DNA of 64,000 nt from NCBI RefSeq assembly GCF_036231965.1, contig NZ_CP109499.1, forward strand, positions 7,440,001-7,504,000. Reading direction: 5' to 3'. Below the pieces are notes generated by a model that was given only the letters and a program-made list of their open reading frames with translations, made no database searches and was not told where the DNA came from. Position 1 is the first letter of the stretch, and each line of letters opens with the position of its first letter. Positions 1 through 8,782 of this stretch are shown here, piece after piece. Both the position numbers and the translations under genes were made by a program. Source of the DNA: Streptomyces sp. NBC_01428 (GTDB lineage: Bacteria; Actinomycetota; Actinomycetes; Streptomycetales; Streptomycetaceae).

Positions 1-30
1 TTGTCAGTGGCGTGACATAGGGTTTTGGAC

Positions 31-1386
31 GTGGAGCCCGACCTGTTCACCGCCGCAGCAGAAGAACGCCAGGAGAAGGACCCGTCCAGCAGTCCCCTGG
101 CGGTGCGGATGCGCCCGCGCACCCTCGACGACGTCGTGGGCCAGCAGCATCTGCTGAAGCCGGGCTCACCCCTGCGCAGACTCGTCGCCGAGGGCGGCGG
201 CGGTCCGGCCGGGCCGTCCTCGGTCATCCTCTGGGGCCCGCCCGGCACCGGAAAGACGACCCTCGCGTACGTCGTCTCCAAAGCCACCGAGAAGCGATTC
301 GTCGAGCTCTCCGCGATCACCGCCGGCGTCAAGGAGGTGCGCGCCGTCATCGACGGCGCCCGCCGGGCCACCGGCGGCTTCGGCAAGGAGACCGTCCTCT
401 TCCTCGACGAGATCCACCGCTTCAGCAAGGCCCAGCAGGACTCCCTGCTGCCGGCCGTCGAGAACCGCTGGGTCACGCTGATCGCCGCCACCACCGAGAA
501 CCCCTACTTCTCGGTGATCTCCCCCCTGCTCTCCCGCTCCCTGCTCCTCACCCTGGAGCCGCTCACCGACGACGACCTGCGCGCGCTGCTGCGCCGGGCC
601 CTCGGTGACGAGCGCGGCCTCAAGGGCGCCGTCGGCCTCCCCGAGGACACCGAGGAGCACCTGCTGCGGATCGCCGGCGGAGACGCCCGCCGGGCCCTGA
701 CCGCGCTGGAGGCGGCCGCCGGCGCGGCCCTCGACAAGGGCGAGCCGGAGATCACCCTCCAGACCCTGGAGGAGACCGTCGACCGCGCCGCCGTGACGTA
801 CGACCGCGACGGCGACCAGCACTACGACGTGGCGAGCGCGCTCATCAAGTCCATCCGCGGCTCCGACGTGGACGCCGCCCTGCACTACCTCGCCCGGATG
901 ATCGACGCCGGCGAGGACCCCCGCTTCATCGCCCGCCGCCTGATGATCTCCGCCAGCGAGGACATCGGCCTCGCCGACCCGAACGCGCTGCCCACGGCCG
1001 TCGCCGCCGCCCAGGCGGTCGCGATGATCGGCTTCCCCGAGGCCGCGCTCACCCTGAGCCACGCGACGATCGCCCTCGCCCTCGCCCCCAAGTCCAACGC
1101 GGCGACGACCGCCATCGGCGCCGCCCTGGAGGACGTCCGCAAGGGCCACGCCGGACCCGTGCCGACCCATCTGCGTGACGGGCACTACAAGGGCGCGGCC
1201 AAGCTCGGCCACGCCCAGGGCTACGTGTACCCGCACGACCTGCCCGAAGGCATCGCCGCCCAGCAGTACGCGCCGGAGGAGCTCAAGGACCGGGAGTACT
1301 ACACCCCGACCCGCCACGGATCCGAGGCGCGCTACGCGGACGCCGTGGAGTGGACAAGGAAGCACCTCGGTCGAGGGCGCTCCTGA
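31..1386 (+). CDS. rarA: Replication-associated recombination protein A (RarA/MgsA AAA+ ATPase)
   Basis: AAA+ ATPase of the RarA/MgsA/WRNIP1 family, which acts at stalled replication forks. The Walker A motif GPPGTGKTT lies near residue 70, Walker [10 protein letters not shown] near residue 126, and the sensor region AATTENPYF near residue 157. The C-terminal part (about 230-430) is the tetramerisation region typical of the family, and the length of 451 residues is normal. A TTG lies at position 25 and a GTG at 31. I chose GTG because the AGGG at 19-22 is 8 nt from it but only 2 nt from the TTG. The gene is followed by 340 bases before rpsD, so it is probably not co-transcribed from the rpsD promoter. 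Family assignment is firm; the start is less certain. Confidence 0.93.
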   Translation: MEPDLFTAAAEERQEKDPSSSPLAVRMRPRTLDDVVGQQHLLKPGSPLRRLVAEGGGGPAGPSSVILWGPPGTGKTTLAYVVSKATEKRFVELSAITAGVKEVRAVIDGARRATGGFGKETVLFLDEIHRFSKAQQDSLLPAVENRWVTLIAATTENPYFSVISPLLSRSLLLTLEPLTDDDLRALLRRALGDERGLKGAVGLPEDTEEHLLRIAGGDARRALTALEAAAGAALDKGEPEITLQTLEETVDRAAVTYDRDGDQHYDVASALIKSIRGSDVDAALHYLARMIDAGEDPRFIARRLMISASEDIGLADPNALPTAVAAAQAVAMIGFPEAALTLSHATIALALAPKSNAATTAIGAALEDVRKGHAGPVPTHLRDGHYKGAAKLGHAQGYVYPHDLPEGIAAQQYAPEELKDREYYTPTRHGSEARYADAVEWTRKHLGRGRS

Positions 1387-1726
1387 GCACCCTGTACGAT
1401 GTCTCGAAGCGCTGCGTCCCGTGTCCGGCTCCGGTCGGCACCACCAGAACGGGACATTCAGCCGGAGCCCCTGCCGTCATGGAGGGATTCCAGGAGCGTC
1501 GCGCACCGTCGAAGGTGTCGCGGGCAACCCACCACCACCCGGATCTCCGGGACCGGTCGGTGGGTCACTCGCGTGCTGCACGTATGTGCCCAGACCCAGG
1601 AGCGGCTGCCCGCCCCGCCCACGTGGATCCTCACGTCGACGGGAAGGGTTTCCCGGGCTGCGGATTGCGACCTCCCCTAACCCTGGTGAAGCCGTATTCG
1701 CATCCGAAACATGAGGTGTTTGGTTC
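1387..1726 (+). promoter_or_regulatory. Intergenic region / structured 5' leader of rpsD
   Basis: This 340-base gap contains no convincing gene. It holds two potential RNA structures on the + strand. One is ACCCACC (1527-1533) pairing with GGTGGGT (1559-1565) and enclosing CCCGG-ATCT-CCGGG (1538-1551). The other is a smaller hairpin GGGAA/TTCCC at 1641-1654. S4 represses its own mRNA in several bacterial phyla through leader structures. Whether this leader does so is inference, since I know of no described actinobacterial S4 leader. GAGG at 1712-1715 is the likely rpsD ribosome binding site. Confidence 0.35.
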
Positions 1727-2341
1727 ATGCCGAACCAGTCCCGCCCCAAGGTCAAGAAGTCGCGTGCCCTCGGCATCGCGCTGACCCCGAAGGCCGTCAA
1801 GTACTTCGAGGCCCGCCCCTACCCGCCGGGCGAGCACGGCCGCGGCCGCAAGCAGAACTCGGACTACAAGGTCCGTCTGCTGGAGAAGCAGCGTCTGCGC
1901 GCGCAGTACGACGTGTCCGAGCGCCAGCTCGTCCGCGCCTACGAGCGTGCCGCCAAGACGCAGGGCAAGACCGGTGAGGCCCTGGTCATCGAGCTCGAGC
2001 GCCGTCTCGACGCGCTGGTGCTGCGTTCGGGCATCGCCCGCACGATCTACCAGGCCCGCCAGATGGTCGTCCACGGCCACATCGAGGTCAACGGCGGCAA
2101 GGTCGACAAGCCGTCGTTCCGTGTCCGTCCCGACGACGTCGTGATGGTCCGCGAGCGCAGCCGCAGCAAGACCCTGTTCGAGGTCTCCCGTGCCGGTGGG
2201 TTCGCCCCCGACGGTGAGACCCCGCGCTACCTCCAGGTGAACCTCCCGGCCCTGGCGTTCCGCCTGGACCGCGAGCCGAACCGCAAGGAGATCCCGGTGA
2301 TCTGCGACGAGCAGCTCGTCGTCGAGTACTACGCCCGCTGA
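1727..2341 (+). CDS. rpsD: 30S ribosomal protein S4
   Basis: Primary 16S rRNA-binding protein of the small subunit, 204 residues, which nucleates assembly of the 30S body. The N-terminal S4 domain (1-90, [18 protein letters not shown] onward) is followed by the S4 RNA-binding domain (about 91-155, containing [20 protein letters not shown] and [12 protein letters not shown]). The typical zinc-knuckle cysteines found in some S4 proteins are absent, so this is the C-minus form. The gene stands alone rather than in the rpsM-rpsK-rpoA operon, as is usual in Streptomyces. A strong hairpin follows at 2384-2426. Confidence 0.97.
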   Translation: MPNQSRPKVKKSRALGIALTPKAVKYFEARPYPPGEHGRGRKQNSDYKVRLLEKQRLRAQYDVSERQLVRAYERAAKTQGKTGEALVIELERRLDALVLRSGIARTIYQARQMVVHGHIEVNGGKVDKPSFRVRPDDVVMVRERSRSKTLFEVSRAGGFAPDGETPRYLQVNLPALAFRLDREPNRKEIPVICDEQLVVEYYAR

Positions 2342-2380
2342 TCTACTTCCGGCGGACGTGGCACCACCTGCGCGTCAGTG

Positions 2381-4549
2381 TCAGCCCGTCGTCTCCCCGC
2401 CCTTCGCGGTGGGGGAGACGGCGGGCTTTCGCATGTCCGGGGGCAGTCTGCGCGGCGACGGCACCACCCCGAGCGGCGGCGTTCCCGCCCCGCCGAGCGC
2501 CCGGGCGACCGCGGCCTCCTGCCCGAGCAGCTCCCCCTCCCGCACGCACGCCTCGTACCGCTCGTCGCCCAGCAGCTGTCGGGCCAGCGACGCGCAGCGC
2601 TCGTGCGGCGCGTTGTAGTACGCCGAGCCGAACAGCGGCAGGCCCACCGACGGCCACATCCGCGACGCCGCCCCCTGGAGCAGCGCGGCCTCGGCCGGAT
2701 CGCCCTCCACCACCGTGATCAGCGCGAGCAGCTCGACCGCGAGGACGGCGCCGAGCAGATCGTGGAAGGCGTGCGCGATACCGAGCCCCCGTCGCAGGAG
2801 GTCCCGGGCGCGCCCGGGATCGCCGCCCGCCTGGGCCTCGTACGCCAGGACGTAGAGCGCGTACCCGAGCGCCCAGCGCTCACCGTGGTCCTCGCAGACC
2901 CGGCGGACGTCCTCGCACAGTTTCACCGCGCCCGGCAGATCGCCCTGGAAGGCGAGCGCCATCGCGAGTTCGACCTGCCCCATCAGCACATTGCTGTTGA
3001 GCTCGCCGATCTCGTGATAGCGGTCGAGGGCCGAGCGCAGCAGCGTCTCGGCGCGCGTCATGTCGTCCGTCACCAGGGCCAGACAGCCGGTGCGGTGCTC
3101 GGCGTACGCGATCGCCACGGCGTTCTCGGCGCGCTCCGCCTCCTCACGGCACTCGTGGAGCGCCGACAGCGCGGGCACCGAGTCGCCCTGGAGGACCGCC
3201 ACATAGCCGAGCACCCACAGGGCTTTCAGCCGCGACTGGTCCCGGTCGCCGTCCAGCTCGACACTGCGCTCCAGCCAGTGCCGGCCCTCGGAGAGCCGGC
3301 CGCAGCCCACCCAGTAGAACCAGAGGGCGCCCGCCAGGTACTGGCCGAGATGGGCGTCGTCCGGCTCGGTCAGCGAGAACTCCAGCGCGCAGCGCAGATT
3401 CGGCAGTTCCGTCTCGACCCGCGCCGCGACCTCGCCCTGGCGCGGGGAGAACCAGTCGAGCTCGCACCAGGTGGCGAGCCCCATGTACCAGTCGCGGTGC
3501 CGGCGGCGCAGCCGCTCCGCGTCCCCCGTCGCCTCCAGCCACTCGGCGCCGTACGCCCGGACCGTGTCGAGCATCCGGTAGCGCACCCCGGCCGCCGTCT
3601 CCTCGCGGGACAGCACGGACTGCGCGAGCAGCGCGTCCAGTACGTCGAGGACGTCGTCGGCGTGCAGCCCGTCCCCGCTGCACACGTACTCGGCGGCCTC
3701 CAGGTCGAACCGGCCGGCGAACACCGACAGCCGGGACCACAGCAGGCGCTCCTCCGGGGTGCACAGCTCATGGCTCCAGCCGATCGCGGTCCGCAGCGTC
3801 TGATGCCGGGGCAGTGCGTCCCGCCCGCCCCCGGTCAGCAGCCGGAACCGGTCCTCCAGCCGCGCGAGCAACTGACCGGGGGAGAGGGCGCTGAGGCGTC
3901 CGGCCGCCAGCTCCACCGCCAGCGGGATCCCGTCCAGGCGACGGCACAGCTCCAGGACGTCGGCCCGGTTCCCCTCGTCCAGCGTGAATCCGGGGACCCG
4001 CGCCGCCGCCCGGTCCACGAACAGCTCCGCCGCCTCCGCCTCGGCCAGCGGGGCCAGCGGGAAGACCCGCTCGCCCCCGAGATCCAGCGGCCGGCGTCCC
4101 ACGGCCAGCACCCGCAGTTCCGGCGCCCTGCGCAGCAGCTCGGCCACCAGCGAGGCGGTCACCTCCACCAGGTGCTCGAAGCCGTCCAGGACGAGCAGGA
4201 GGCGTCGGTCGGCGAGATGGCCGAGCAGCACCTGCCGCGGCGGCTTCGCGGTGTGGTCCGTCAGGCCGAGGGCCTCCAGCACCGCGTACTCGACGAGTCC
4301 CGGATCGTGCACGGCGGACAGATCCACGCGGTGTACCGCGCCCGGACGGTCCGCGCTCGCCGCCGCGTGCACCGCGAAACGGGACTTTCCGACGCCACCG
4401 ACCCCGGTCACCGTGACCAGCCTGACCGTTTCCAGCAGCTCGGCCAGCCGCGCCAGTTCGGCCGAGCGCCCCACGAACGCGTCGAGTTCCAGGGGCAGAT
4501 TGCCGGATGTCGCGGGAGCGGAGCGCCGGGCGGGCTGAGAACGCTGCAT
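2381..4549 (-). CDS. STAND-type NTPase with TPR-like C-terminus (AfsR/GutR-like ATP-binding protein without DNA-binding domain)
   Basis: 722 residues. Residues about 20-350 form an NB-ARC-like nucleotide-binding module: DAFVGRSAELARLAELLE, Walker A GVGGVGKSR, Walker B LLLVLDGFEH, sensor LAVGRRPLDL and the GIPLAVELAAGRL (GxP) motif. Residues about 360-700 are helical repeats of TPR/MalT type (for example GRLSEGRHWLERSVEL). Unlike SARP or LuxR relatives, no helix-turn-helix is seen at either end, so a signalling or scaffold ATPase role is inferred. The start was set at the ATG at 4547-4549, directly before the conserved region; an upstream extension to 4708 looks non-coding. It is divergent from the DUF948 gene, with TACGGAG motifs in the shared promoter region. 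Confidence 0.75.
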   Translation of the reverse strand: MQRSQPARRSAPATSGNLPLELDAFVGRSAELARLAELLETVRLVTVTGVGGVGKSRFAVHAAASADRPGAVHRVDLSAVHDPGLVEYAVLEALGLTDHTAKPPRQVLLGHLADRRLLLVLDGFEHLVEVTASLVAELLRRAPELRVLAVGRRPLDLGGERVFPLAPLAEAEAAELFVDRAAARVPGFTLDEGNRADVLELCRRLDGIPLAVELAAGRLSALSPGQLLARLEDRFRLLTGGGRDALPRHQTLRTAIGWSHELCTPEERLLWSRLSVFAGRFDLEAAEYVCSGDGLHADDVLDVLDALLAQSVLSREETAAGVRYRMLDTVRAYGAEWLEATGDAERLRRRHRDWYMGLATWCELDWFSPRQGEVAARVETELPNLRCALEFSLTEPDDAHLGQYLAGALWFYWVGCGRLSEGRHWLERSVELDGDRDQSRLKALWVLGYVAVLQGDSVPALSALHECREEAERAENAVAIAYAEHRTGCLALVTDDMTRAETLLRSALDRYHEIGELNSNVLMGQVELAMALAFQGDLPGAVKLCEDVRRVCEDHGERWALGYALYVLAYEAQAGGDPGRARDLLRRGLGIAHAFHDLLGAVLAVELLALITVVEGDPAEAALLQGAASRMWPSVGLPLFGSAYYNAPHERCASLARQLLGDERYEACVREGELLGQEAAVARALGGAGTPPLGVVPSPRRLPPDMRKPAVSPTAKGGETTG
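2384..2430. terminator. Bidirectional terminator hairpin between rpsD and the convergent ATPase gene
   Basis: The left arm at 2384-2398 (GCCCGTCGTCTCCCC) pairs with the right arm at 2412-2426 (GGGGAGACGGCGGGC), with one G-T wobble and a 13-nt loop, followed by TTTC on the + strand. It lies 42 bases past the rpsD stop. It also falls inside the last codons of the minus-strand gene, so that gene's C-terminus is encoded by the hairpin. Confidence 0.75.
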
Positions 4550-4710
4550 GGGATACGGAGCGTACTGACCTGTGAGCACTCCGTACAATCGCTTCGCGCA
4601 ACTCCGGGTGCGGCAGCCGGTAATGCGGTACGGAGCCGCGGCGTCGGCGCGATAGGCTCGGGTGACGACTTTTCGATGATCAGGCACGCAGTCAGGGAGC
4701 GGGTGCAACA
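4550..4710. promoter_or_regulatory. Divergent promoter region with repeated TACGGAG motifs
   Basis: TACGGAG at 4554-4560 and its reverse complement CTCCGTA at 4579-4585 form an inverted repeat just upstream of the minus-strand ATPase gene. A third copy lies at 4629-4635. On the + strand TAGGCT at 4653-4658 resembles a Streptomyces -10 box for the DUF948-alaS operon. An operator function of the repeats is inference. Confidence 0.3.
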
Positions 4711-5145
4711 GTGACCGGTGGTGAGGTGGCCGGGATCCTGGTGGCCGTGTTCTGGGCGATCCTGGTGTCCTTCCTCGCCGTCGCGCTGGCGAGACTGGCC
4801 CAGACGCTCCGGGCGACCACCAAGCTCGTGGCGGACGTGACCGAACAGGCCGTCCCGCTCCTGGCGGACGCGTCGGCGGCCGTGCGCTCCGCGCAGACCC
4901 AGATCGACCGCGTCGACGCCATCGCGTCGGACGTCCAGGAGGTGACGTCGAACGCGTCGGCCCTGTCGACGACCGTCGCCTCCACCTTCGGCGGCCCCCT
5001 GGTCAAGGTCGCGGCGTTCGGTTACGGCGTGCGCCGGGCCATCGGAGGCCGTCGAGAGAACGAGCCCCCCAAGGCGTCCCGGCGAACCGTGATCGTGGGC
5101 CGCACCGTCCCGTCGTCGCGACGGGGAAAGCGGAAGAAGGACTGA
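4711..5145 (+). CDS. DUF948 domain-containing membrane protein
   Basis: 144 residues with one N-terminal membrane helix (about 5-27, VAGILVAVFWAILVSFLAVALA). A DUF948-like heptad-rich segment (about 30-95) contains LRATTKLVADVTEQAVPLL and a series of small and polar residues, and the protein ends in a very basic tail (SSRRGKRKKD). The start is GTG. It is the first gene of a tight run into DUF6167, alaS and ruvX (7-nt, overlapping and 7-nt spacing), an arrangement common in actinobacteria. Function is unknown. An inner-membrane anchor with a cytoplasmic coiled coil is the visible architecture. Confidence 0.82.
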   Translation: MTGGEVAGILVAVFWAILVSFLAVALARLAQTLRATTKLVADVTEQAVPLLADASAAVRSAQTQIDRVDAIASDVQEVTSNASALSTTVASTFGGPLVKVAAFGYGVRRAIGGRRENEPPKASRRTVIVGRTVPSSRRGKRKKD

Positions 5146-5152
5146 CGCAGCG

Positions 5153-5509
5153 ATGTTCCGCCGTACGTTCTGGTTCACCGCAGGCGCAGCCGCGGGTGTA
5201 TGGGCCACCACCAAGGTCAACCGCAAGATCCGGGCGCTGACCCCCGAGAGCCTCGCGGCGCAGGCCGCCAACAAGGCGATCGACGCGGGTCACCGGCTCA
5301 AGGACTTCGCCCTCGACGTCCGGGACGGGATGGCCCAGCGGGAGGCCGAACTCGGCGAGGTGCTCGGCCTGAACGGCCGCACCGACCCCGAACTCCCCAC
5401 GCAGCGCCGGATCGCCGCGATCGGCGAAGCCGGGCAGCCCGGCAACGACAAGCAGATCAAGTACATCGAGAACACGACGTACACGTACAACCGGAATGAG
5501 GACCACTGA
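5153..5509 (+). CDS. DUF6167 family protein
   Basis: 118 residues. A short hydrophobic N-terminal segment ([21 protein letters not shown]) is followed by a helical stretch (about 30-70, [20 protein letters not shown]) and a polar tail ending in [15 protein letters not shown]. The stop codon overlaps the first base of the alaS ATG, which indicates translational coupling. The family is small, actinobacterial and of unknown function. The hydrophobic start suggests membrane association. Confidence 0.8.
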   Translation: MFRRTFWFTAGAAAGVWATTKVNRKIRALTPESLAAQAANKAIDAGHRLKDFALDVRDGMAQREAELGEVLGLNGRTDPELPTQRRIAAIGEAGQPGNDKQIKYIENTTYTYNRNEDH

Positions 5510-8181
5510 TGGAGTCGGCTGAAATCCGCCGCCGCTGGTTGAGCTTCTACGAGGAGCGCGGTCACACCGTCGTCCCTTCGGCGTCGCTCATCGCGGACGA
5601 CCCGACTCTGCTCCTGGTCCCCGCCGGCATGGTCCCCTTCAAGCCGTACTTCCTCGGTGAGGTCAAGCCGCCGTGGTCGCGCGCCACCAGCGTGCAGAAG
5701 TGCGTGCGCACGCCCGACATCGAAGAGGTCGGCAAGACCACCCGGCACGGCACGTTCTTCCAGATGTGCGGCAACTTCTCCTTCGGCGACTACTTCAAGG
5801 AAGGCGCCATCACCTACGCCTGGGAGCTGCTCACGCTGCCCCGGGACAAGGGTGGTTACGGGCTCGACCCGGAGCGCCTGTGGATCACGGTCTACCTGGA
5901 GGACGACGAGGCCGAGGCCATCTGGCGCGACAAGATCGGCGTCCCGGCCGAGCGCATCCAGCGCCTCGGCAAGAAGGACAACTACTGGTCCATGGGCGTC
6001 CCCGGACCCTGCGGCCCGTGCTCCGAGATCAACTACGACCGCGGCCCCGAGTTCGGCGTCGAGGGCGGCCCGGCCGTCAACGACGAGCGCTACGTGGAGA
6101 TCTGGAACCTGGTCTTCATGCAGTACGAGCGCGGCGAGGGCATCTCGAAGGAAGACTTCGAGATCCTCGGCGAGCTGCCCAGCAAGAACATCGACACCGG
6201 CCTCGGCCTGGAACGTCTCGCGATGATCCTGCAGGACGTGCAGAACCTGTACGAGATCGACACCTCCATGGCGGTCATCAGGAAGGCCACAGAGCTGACC
6301 GGTGTCGAGTACGGGGCGGCCCCCGACTCCGACGTCTCGCTGCGCGTGGTCACCGACCACATGCGCACCTCCGTCATGCTCATCGGTGACGGCGTGAGCC
6401 CCGGCAACGAGGGCCGCGGCTACGTCCTGCGCCGCATCATGCGCCGCGCCATCCGCAACATGCGCCTGCTCGGTGCCACGGGTCTCGTCGTCAAGGACCT
6501 CGTCGACGTCGTGATCGAGATGATGGGTCAGCAGTACCCCGAGCTGGTCAGCGACCGGCAGCGGATCGAGACCGTGGCCCTCGCCGAGGAGGCCGCCTTC
6601 GTCAAGACGCTGAAGGCCGGCACGAACATCCTCGACACCGCGATCTCCGACACCAAGGAGTCCGGCGGCACGGTCCTCGCCGGCGACAAGGCGTTCCTGC
6701 TCCACGACACCTGGGGCTTCCCGATCGACCTCACCCTGGAGATGGCCGCCGAACAGGGCCTCTCGGTGGACGAGGACGGGTTCCGCCGCCTGATGAAGGA
6801 GCAGCGGGACAAGGCCAAGGCCGACGCCCGCGCCAAGAAGACCGGTCACGCCGACCTCGGCGCCTACCGCCAGATCGCGGACGCCGCCGGCGAGACGGAC
6901 TTCATCGGGTACGACCGCACCGAGGGCGAGTCGACCATCGTCGGCATCCTCGTCGACGGTGTCTCCTCCCCGGCCGCCACCGAGGGCGACGAGGTCGAGA
7001 TCGTCCTCGACCGGACCCCCTTCTACGCCGAGGGCGGCGGCCAGATCGGCGACACCGGCCGCATCCGGGTCGAGTCCGGCGCGATCATCGAGATCCGCGA
7101 CTGCCAGAAGCCCGTTCCCGGTGTGTACGTCCACAAGGGCGTCGTGCAGGTCGGCGAGGCCACCGTCGGTGCCAAGGCGCAGGCCGTCATCGACGTGCGC
7201 CGCCGCACCGCCATCGCCCGCGCCCACTCGGCCACCCACCTCACGCACCAGGCGCTGCGGGACGCGCTGGGCCCGACGGCCGCCCAGGCCGGTTCCGAGA
7301 ACCAGCCCGGCCGCTTCCGCTTCGACTTCGGTTCCCCGTCGGCCGTCCCCACGGCCGTCATGACCGACGTCGAGCAGCAGATCAACGAGGTGCTCGCCCG
7401 CGACCTGGACGTCGAGGCCGAGGTCATGAGCATCGACGAGGCCAAGAAGCAGGGCGCCATCGCCGAGTTCGGCGAGAAGTACGGCGAGCGCGTCCGCGTC
7501 GTGACCATCGGCGACTTCTCCAAGGAGCTGTGCGGCGGCACGCACGTGCACAACACCGCCCAGCTCGGCCTGGTCAAGCTGCTCGGCGAGTCGTCCATCG
7601 GCTCCGGCGTGCGCCGCATCGAGGCCCTCGTCGGCGTCGACGCGTACAACTTCCTCGCCCGTGAGCACACGGTCGTCGCCCAGCTCCAGGAACTGGTCAA
7701 GGGCCGCGCCGAGGAGCTTCCGGAGAAGGTCTCCGCCATGCTCGGCAAGCTGAAGGACGCCGAGAAGGAGATCGAGAAGTTCCGCGCGGAGAAGGTCCTC
7801 CAGGCCGCCGCCGGTCTCGTCGAGTCCGCCCAGGACGTCAACGGCGTCGCCCTGGTCACCGGCCAGGTACCGGACGGCACCGGCGCCGACGACCTGCGCA
7901 AGCTGGTCCTCGACGTGCGCGGCCGCATCCAGGGCGGACGGGCCGCCGTCGTGGCCCTGTTCACCGTGGCCGGCGGCAAGCCGCTGACGGTCATCGCCAC
8001 CAACGAGGCCGCCCGTGAGCGCGGGCTCAAGGCCGGCGAGCTGGTGCGGGCCGCGGCCAAGACCCTCGGCGGTGGCGGTGGCGGCAAGCCGGACGTCGCC
8101 CAGGGCGGCGGCCAGAACCCGGCCGCCATCGGCGACGCCGTCGCCGCGGTCCAGCGCCTCGTCGCCGAGACGGCAAAGTAA
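5509..8181 (+). CDS. alaS: Alanine--tRNA ligase
   Basis: Charges tRNA-Ala and edits mischarged Ser and Gly. The 890 residues match full-length bacterial AlaRS. The N-terminal class II catalytic domain (1-about 460) contains [15 protein letters not shown] and the GLGLERLAM motif. The editing domain carries the zinc ligands HSATH (near 573) and CGGTH (near 674). The C-Ala domain ends in a glycine-rich [16 protein letters not shown] segment typical of the DHHA1 domain. It starts on the last base of the preceding stop codon and is followed by ruvX after 7 bases. Confidence 0.98.
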   Translation: MESAEIRRRWLSFYEERGHTVVPSASLIADDPTLLLVPAGMVPFKPYFLGEVKPPWSRATSVQKCVRTPDIEEVGKTTRHGTFFQMCGNFSFGDYFKEGAITYAWELLTLPRDKGGYGLDPERLWITVYLEDDEAEAIWRDKIGVPAERIQRLGKKDNYWSMGVPGPCGPCSEINYDRGPEFGVEGGPAVNDERYVEIWNLVFMQYERGEGISKEDFEILGELPSKNIDTGLGLERLAMILQDVQNLYEIDTSMAVIRKATELTGVEYGAAPDSDVSLRVVTDHMRTSVMLIGDGVSPGNEGRGYVLRRIMRRAIRNMRLLGATGLVVKDLVDVVIEMMGQQYPELVSDRQRIETVALAEEAAFVKTLKAGTNILDTAISDTKESGGTVLAGDKAFLLHDTWGFPIDLTLEMAAEQGLSVDEDGFRRLMKEQRDKAKADARAKKTGHADLGAYRQIADAAGETDFIGYDRTEGESTIVGILVDGVSSPAATEGDEVEIVLDRTPFYAEGGGQIGDTGRIRVESGAIIEIRDCQKPVPGVYVHKGVVQVGEATVGAKAQAVIDVRRRTAIARAHSATHLTHQALRDALGPTAAQAGSENQPGRFRFDFGSPSAVPTAVMTDVEQQINEVLARDLDVEAEVMSIDEAKKQGAIAEFGEKYGERVRVVTIGDFSKELCGGTHVHNTAQLGLVKLLGESSIGSGVRRIEALVGVDAYNFLAREHTVVAQLQELVKGRAEELPEKVSAMLGKLKDAEKEIEKFRAEKVLQAAAGLVESAQDVNGVALVTGQVPDGTGADDLRKLVLDVRGRIQGGRAAVVALFTVAGGKPLTVIATNEAARERGLKAGELVRAAAKTLGGGGGGKPDVAQGGGQNPAAIGDAVAAVQRLVAETAK

Positions 8182-8188
8182 GAAGATC

Positions 8189-8659
8189 GTGGAGATGCGC
8201 AGAGGACGACGGCTCGCGATCGACGTCGGGGACGCCCGGATCGGGGTCGCCTCGTGCGACCCCGACGGGATCCTCGCGACACCGGTGGAGACGGTCCCGG
8301 GACGTGACGTCCCGGCCGCCCACCGCCGGCTGAAGCAGCTCGTCGAGGAGTACGAACCGATCGAGGTCGTCGTCGGTCTCCCTCGCTCCCTCAAGGGGGG
8401 CGAGGGGCCCGCCGCCGTCAAGGTCCGTGCCTTCACCCAGGAGCTCGCGCGGGGGATCGCGCCCGTTCCGGTGCGGCTCGTGGACGAGCGGATGACCACG
8501 GTGACGGCCAGTCAGGGGTTGCGCGCCTCGGGCGTGAAGTCGAAGAAGGGCCGGTCGGTCATCGACCAGGCGGCCGCCGTCGTCATTCTCCAGCAGGCCC
8601 TGGAATCCGAACGGGTGTCAGGTAAATCTCCCGGCGAGGGCGTCGAAGTGGTCATGTGA
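8189..8659 (+). CDS. ruvX: Holliday junction resolvase-like RNase H-fold nuclease (YqgF/RuvX)
   Basis: 156 residues of the YqgF family, which has a resolvase and pre-16S rRNA processing role in other bacteria. The RNase H-like fold is visible: RLAIDVGDARIGVA (first acidic residue), VVVGLPRSLKGGEGP, RLVDERMTTV (Glu) and DQAAAVVILQ (final Asp). Two starts are close: GTG at 8189 and ATG at 8195. I chose GTG because AAGAAG upstream is better spaced, but MRRGRR at 8195 is equally plausible. It lies 7 bases downstream of alaS and upstream of mltG, the usual actinobacterial order. Confidence 0.92.
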   Translation: MEMRRGRRLAIDVGDARIGVASCDPDGILATPVETVPGRDVPAAHRRLKQLVEEYEPIEVVVGLPRSLKGGEGPAAVKVRAFTQELARGIAPVPVRLVDERMTTVTASQGLRASGVKSKKGRSVIDQAAAVVILQQALESERVSGKSPGEGVEVVM

Positions 8660-8782
8660 TCGCGATACGGTAACGTTCCGCGCGATGCGGTGGTGTTCGA
8701 ACAGCCCCCGCACAGCAAAGAGGCGGACGGGAGCCGAGCCACTGGAGCCGGCAGCTGCCGGCTCGCGGCTCGTAGGGGATCG

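Noticed and set aside
1387-1726. Short overlapping frames as a small gene before rpsD
   Set aside because: No frame has conserved-looking composition or a ribosome binding site, and several equally long frames overlap.
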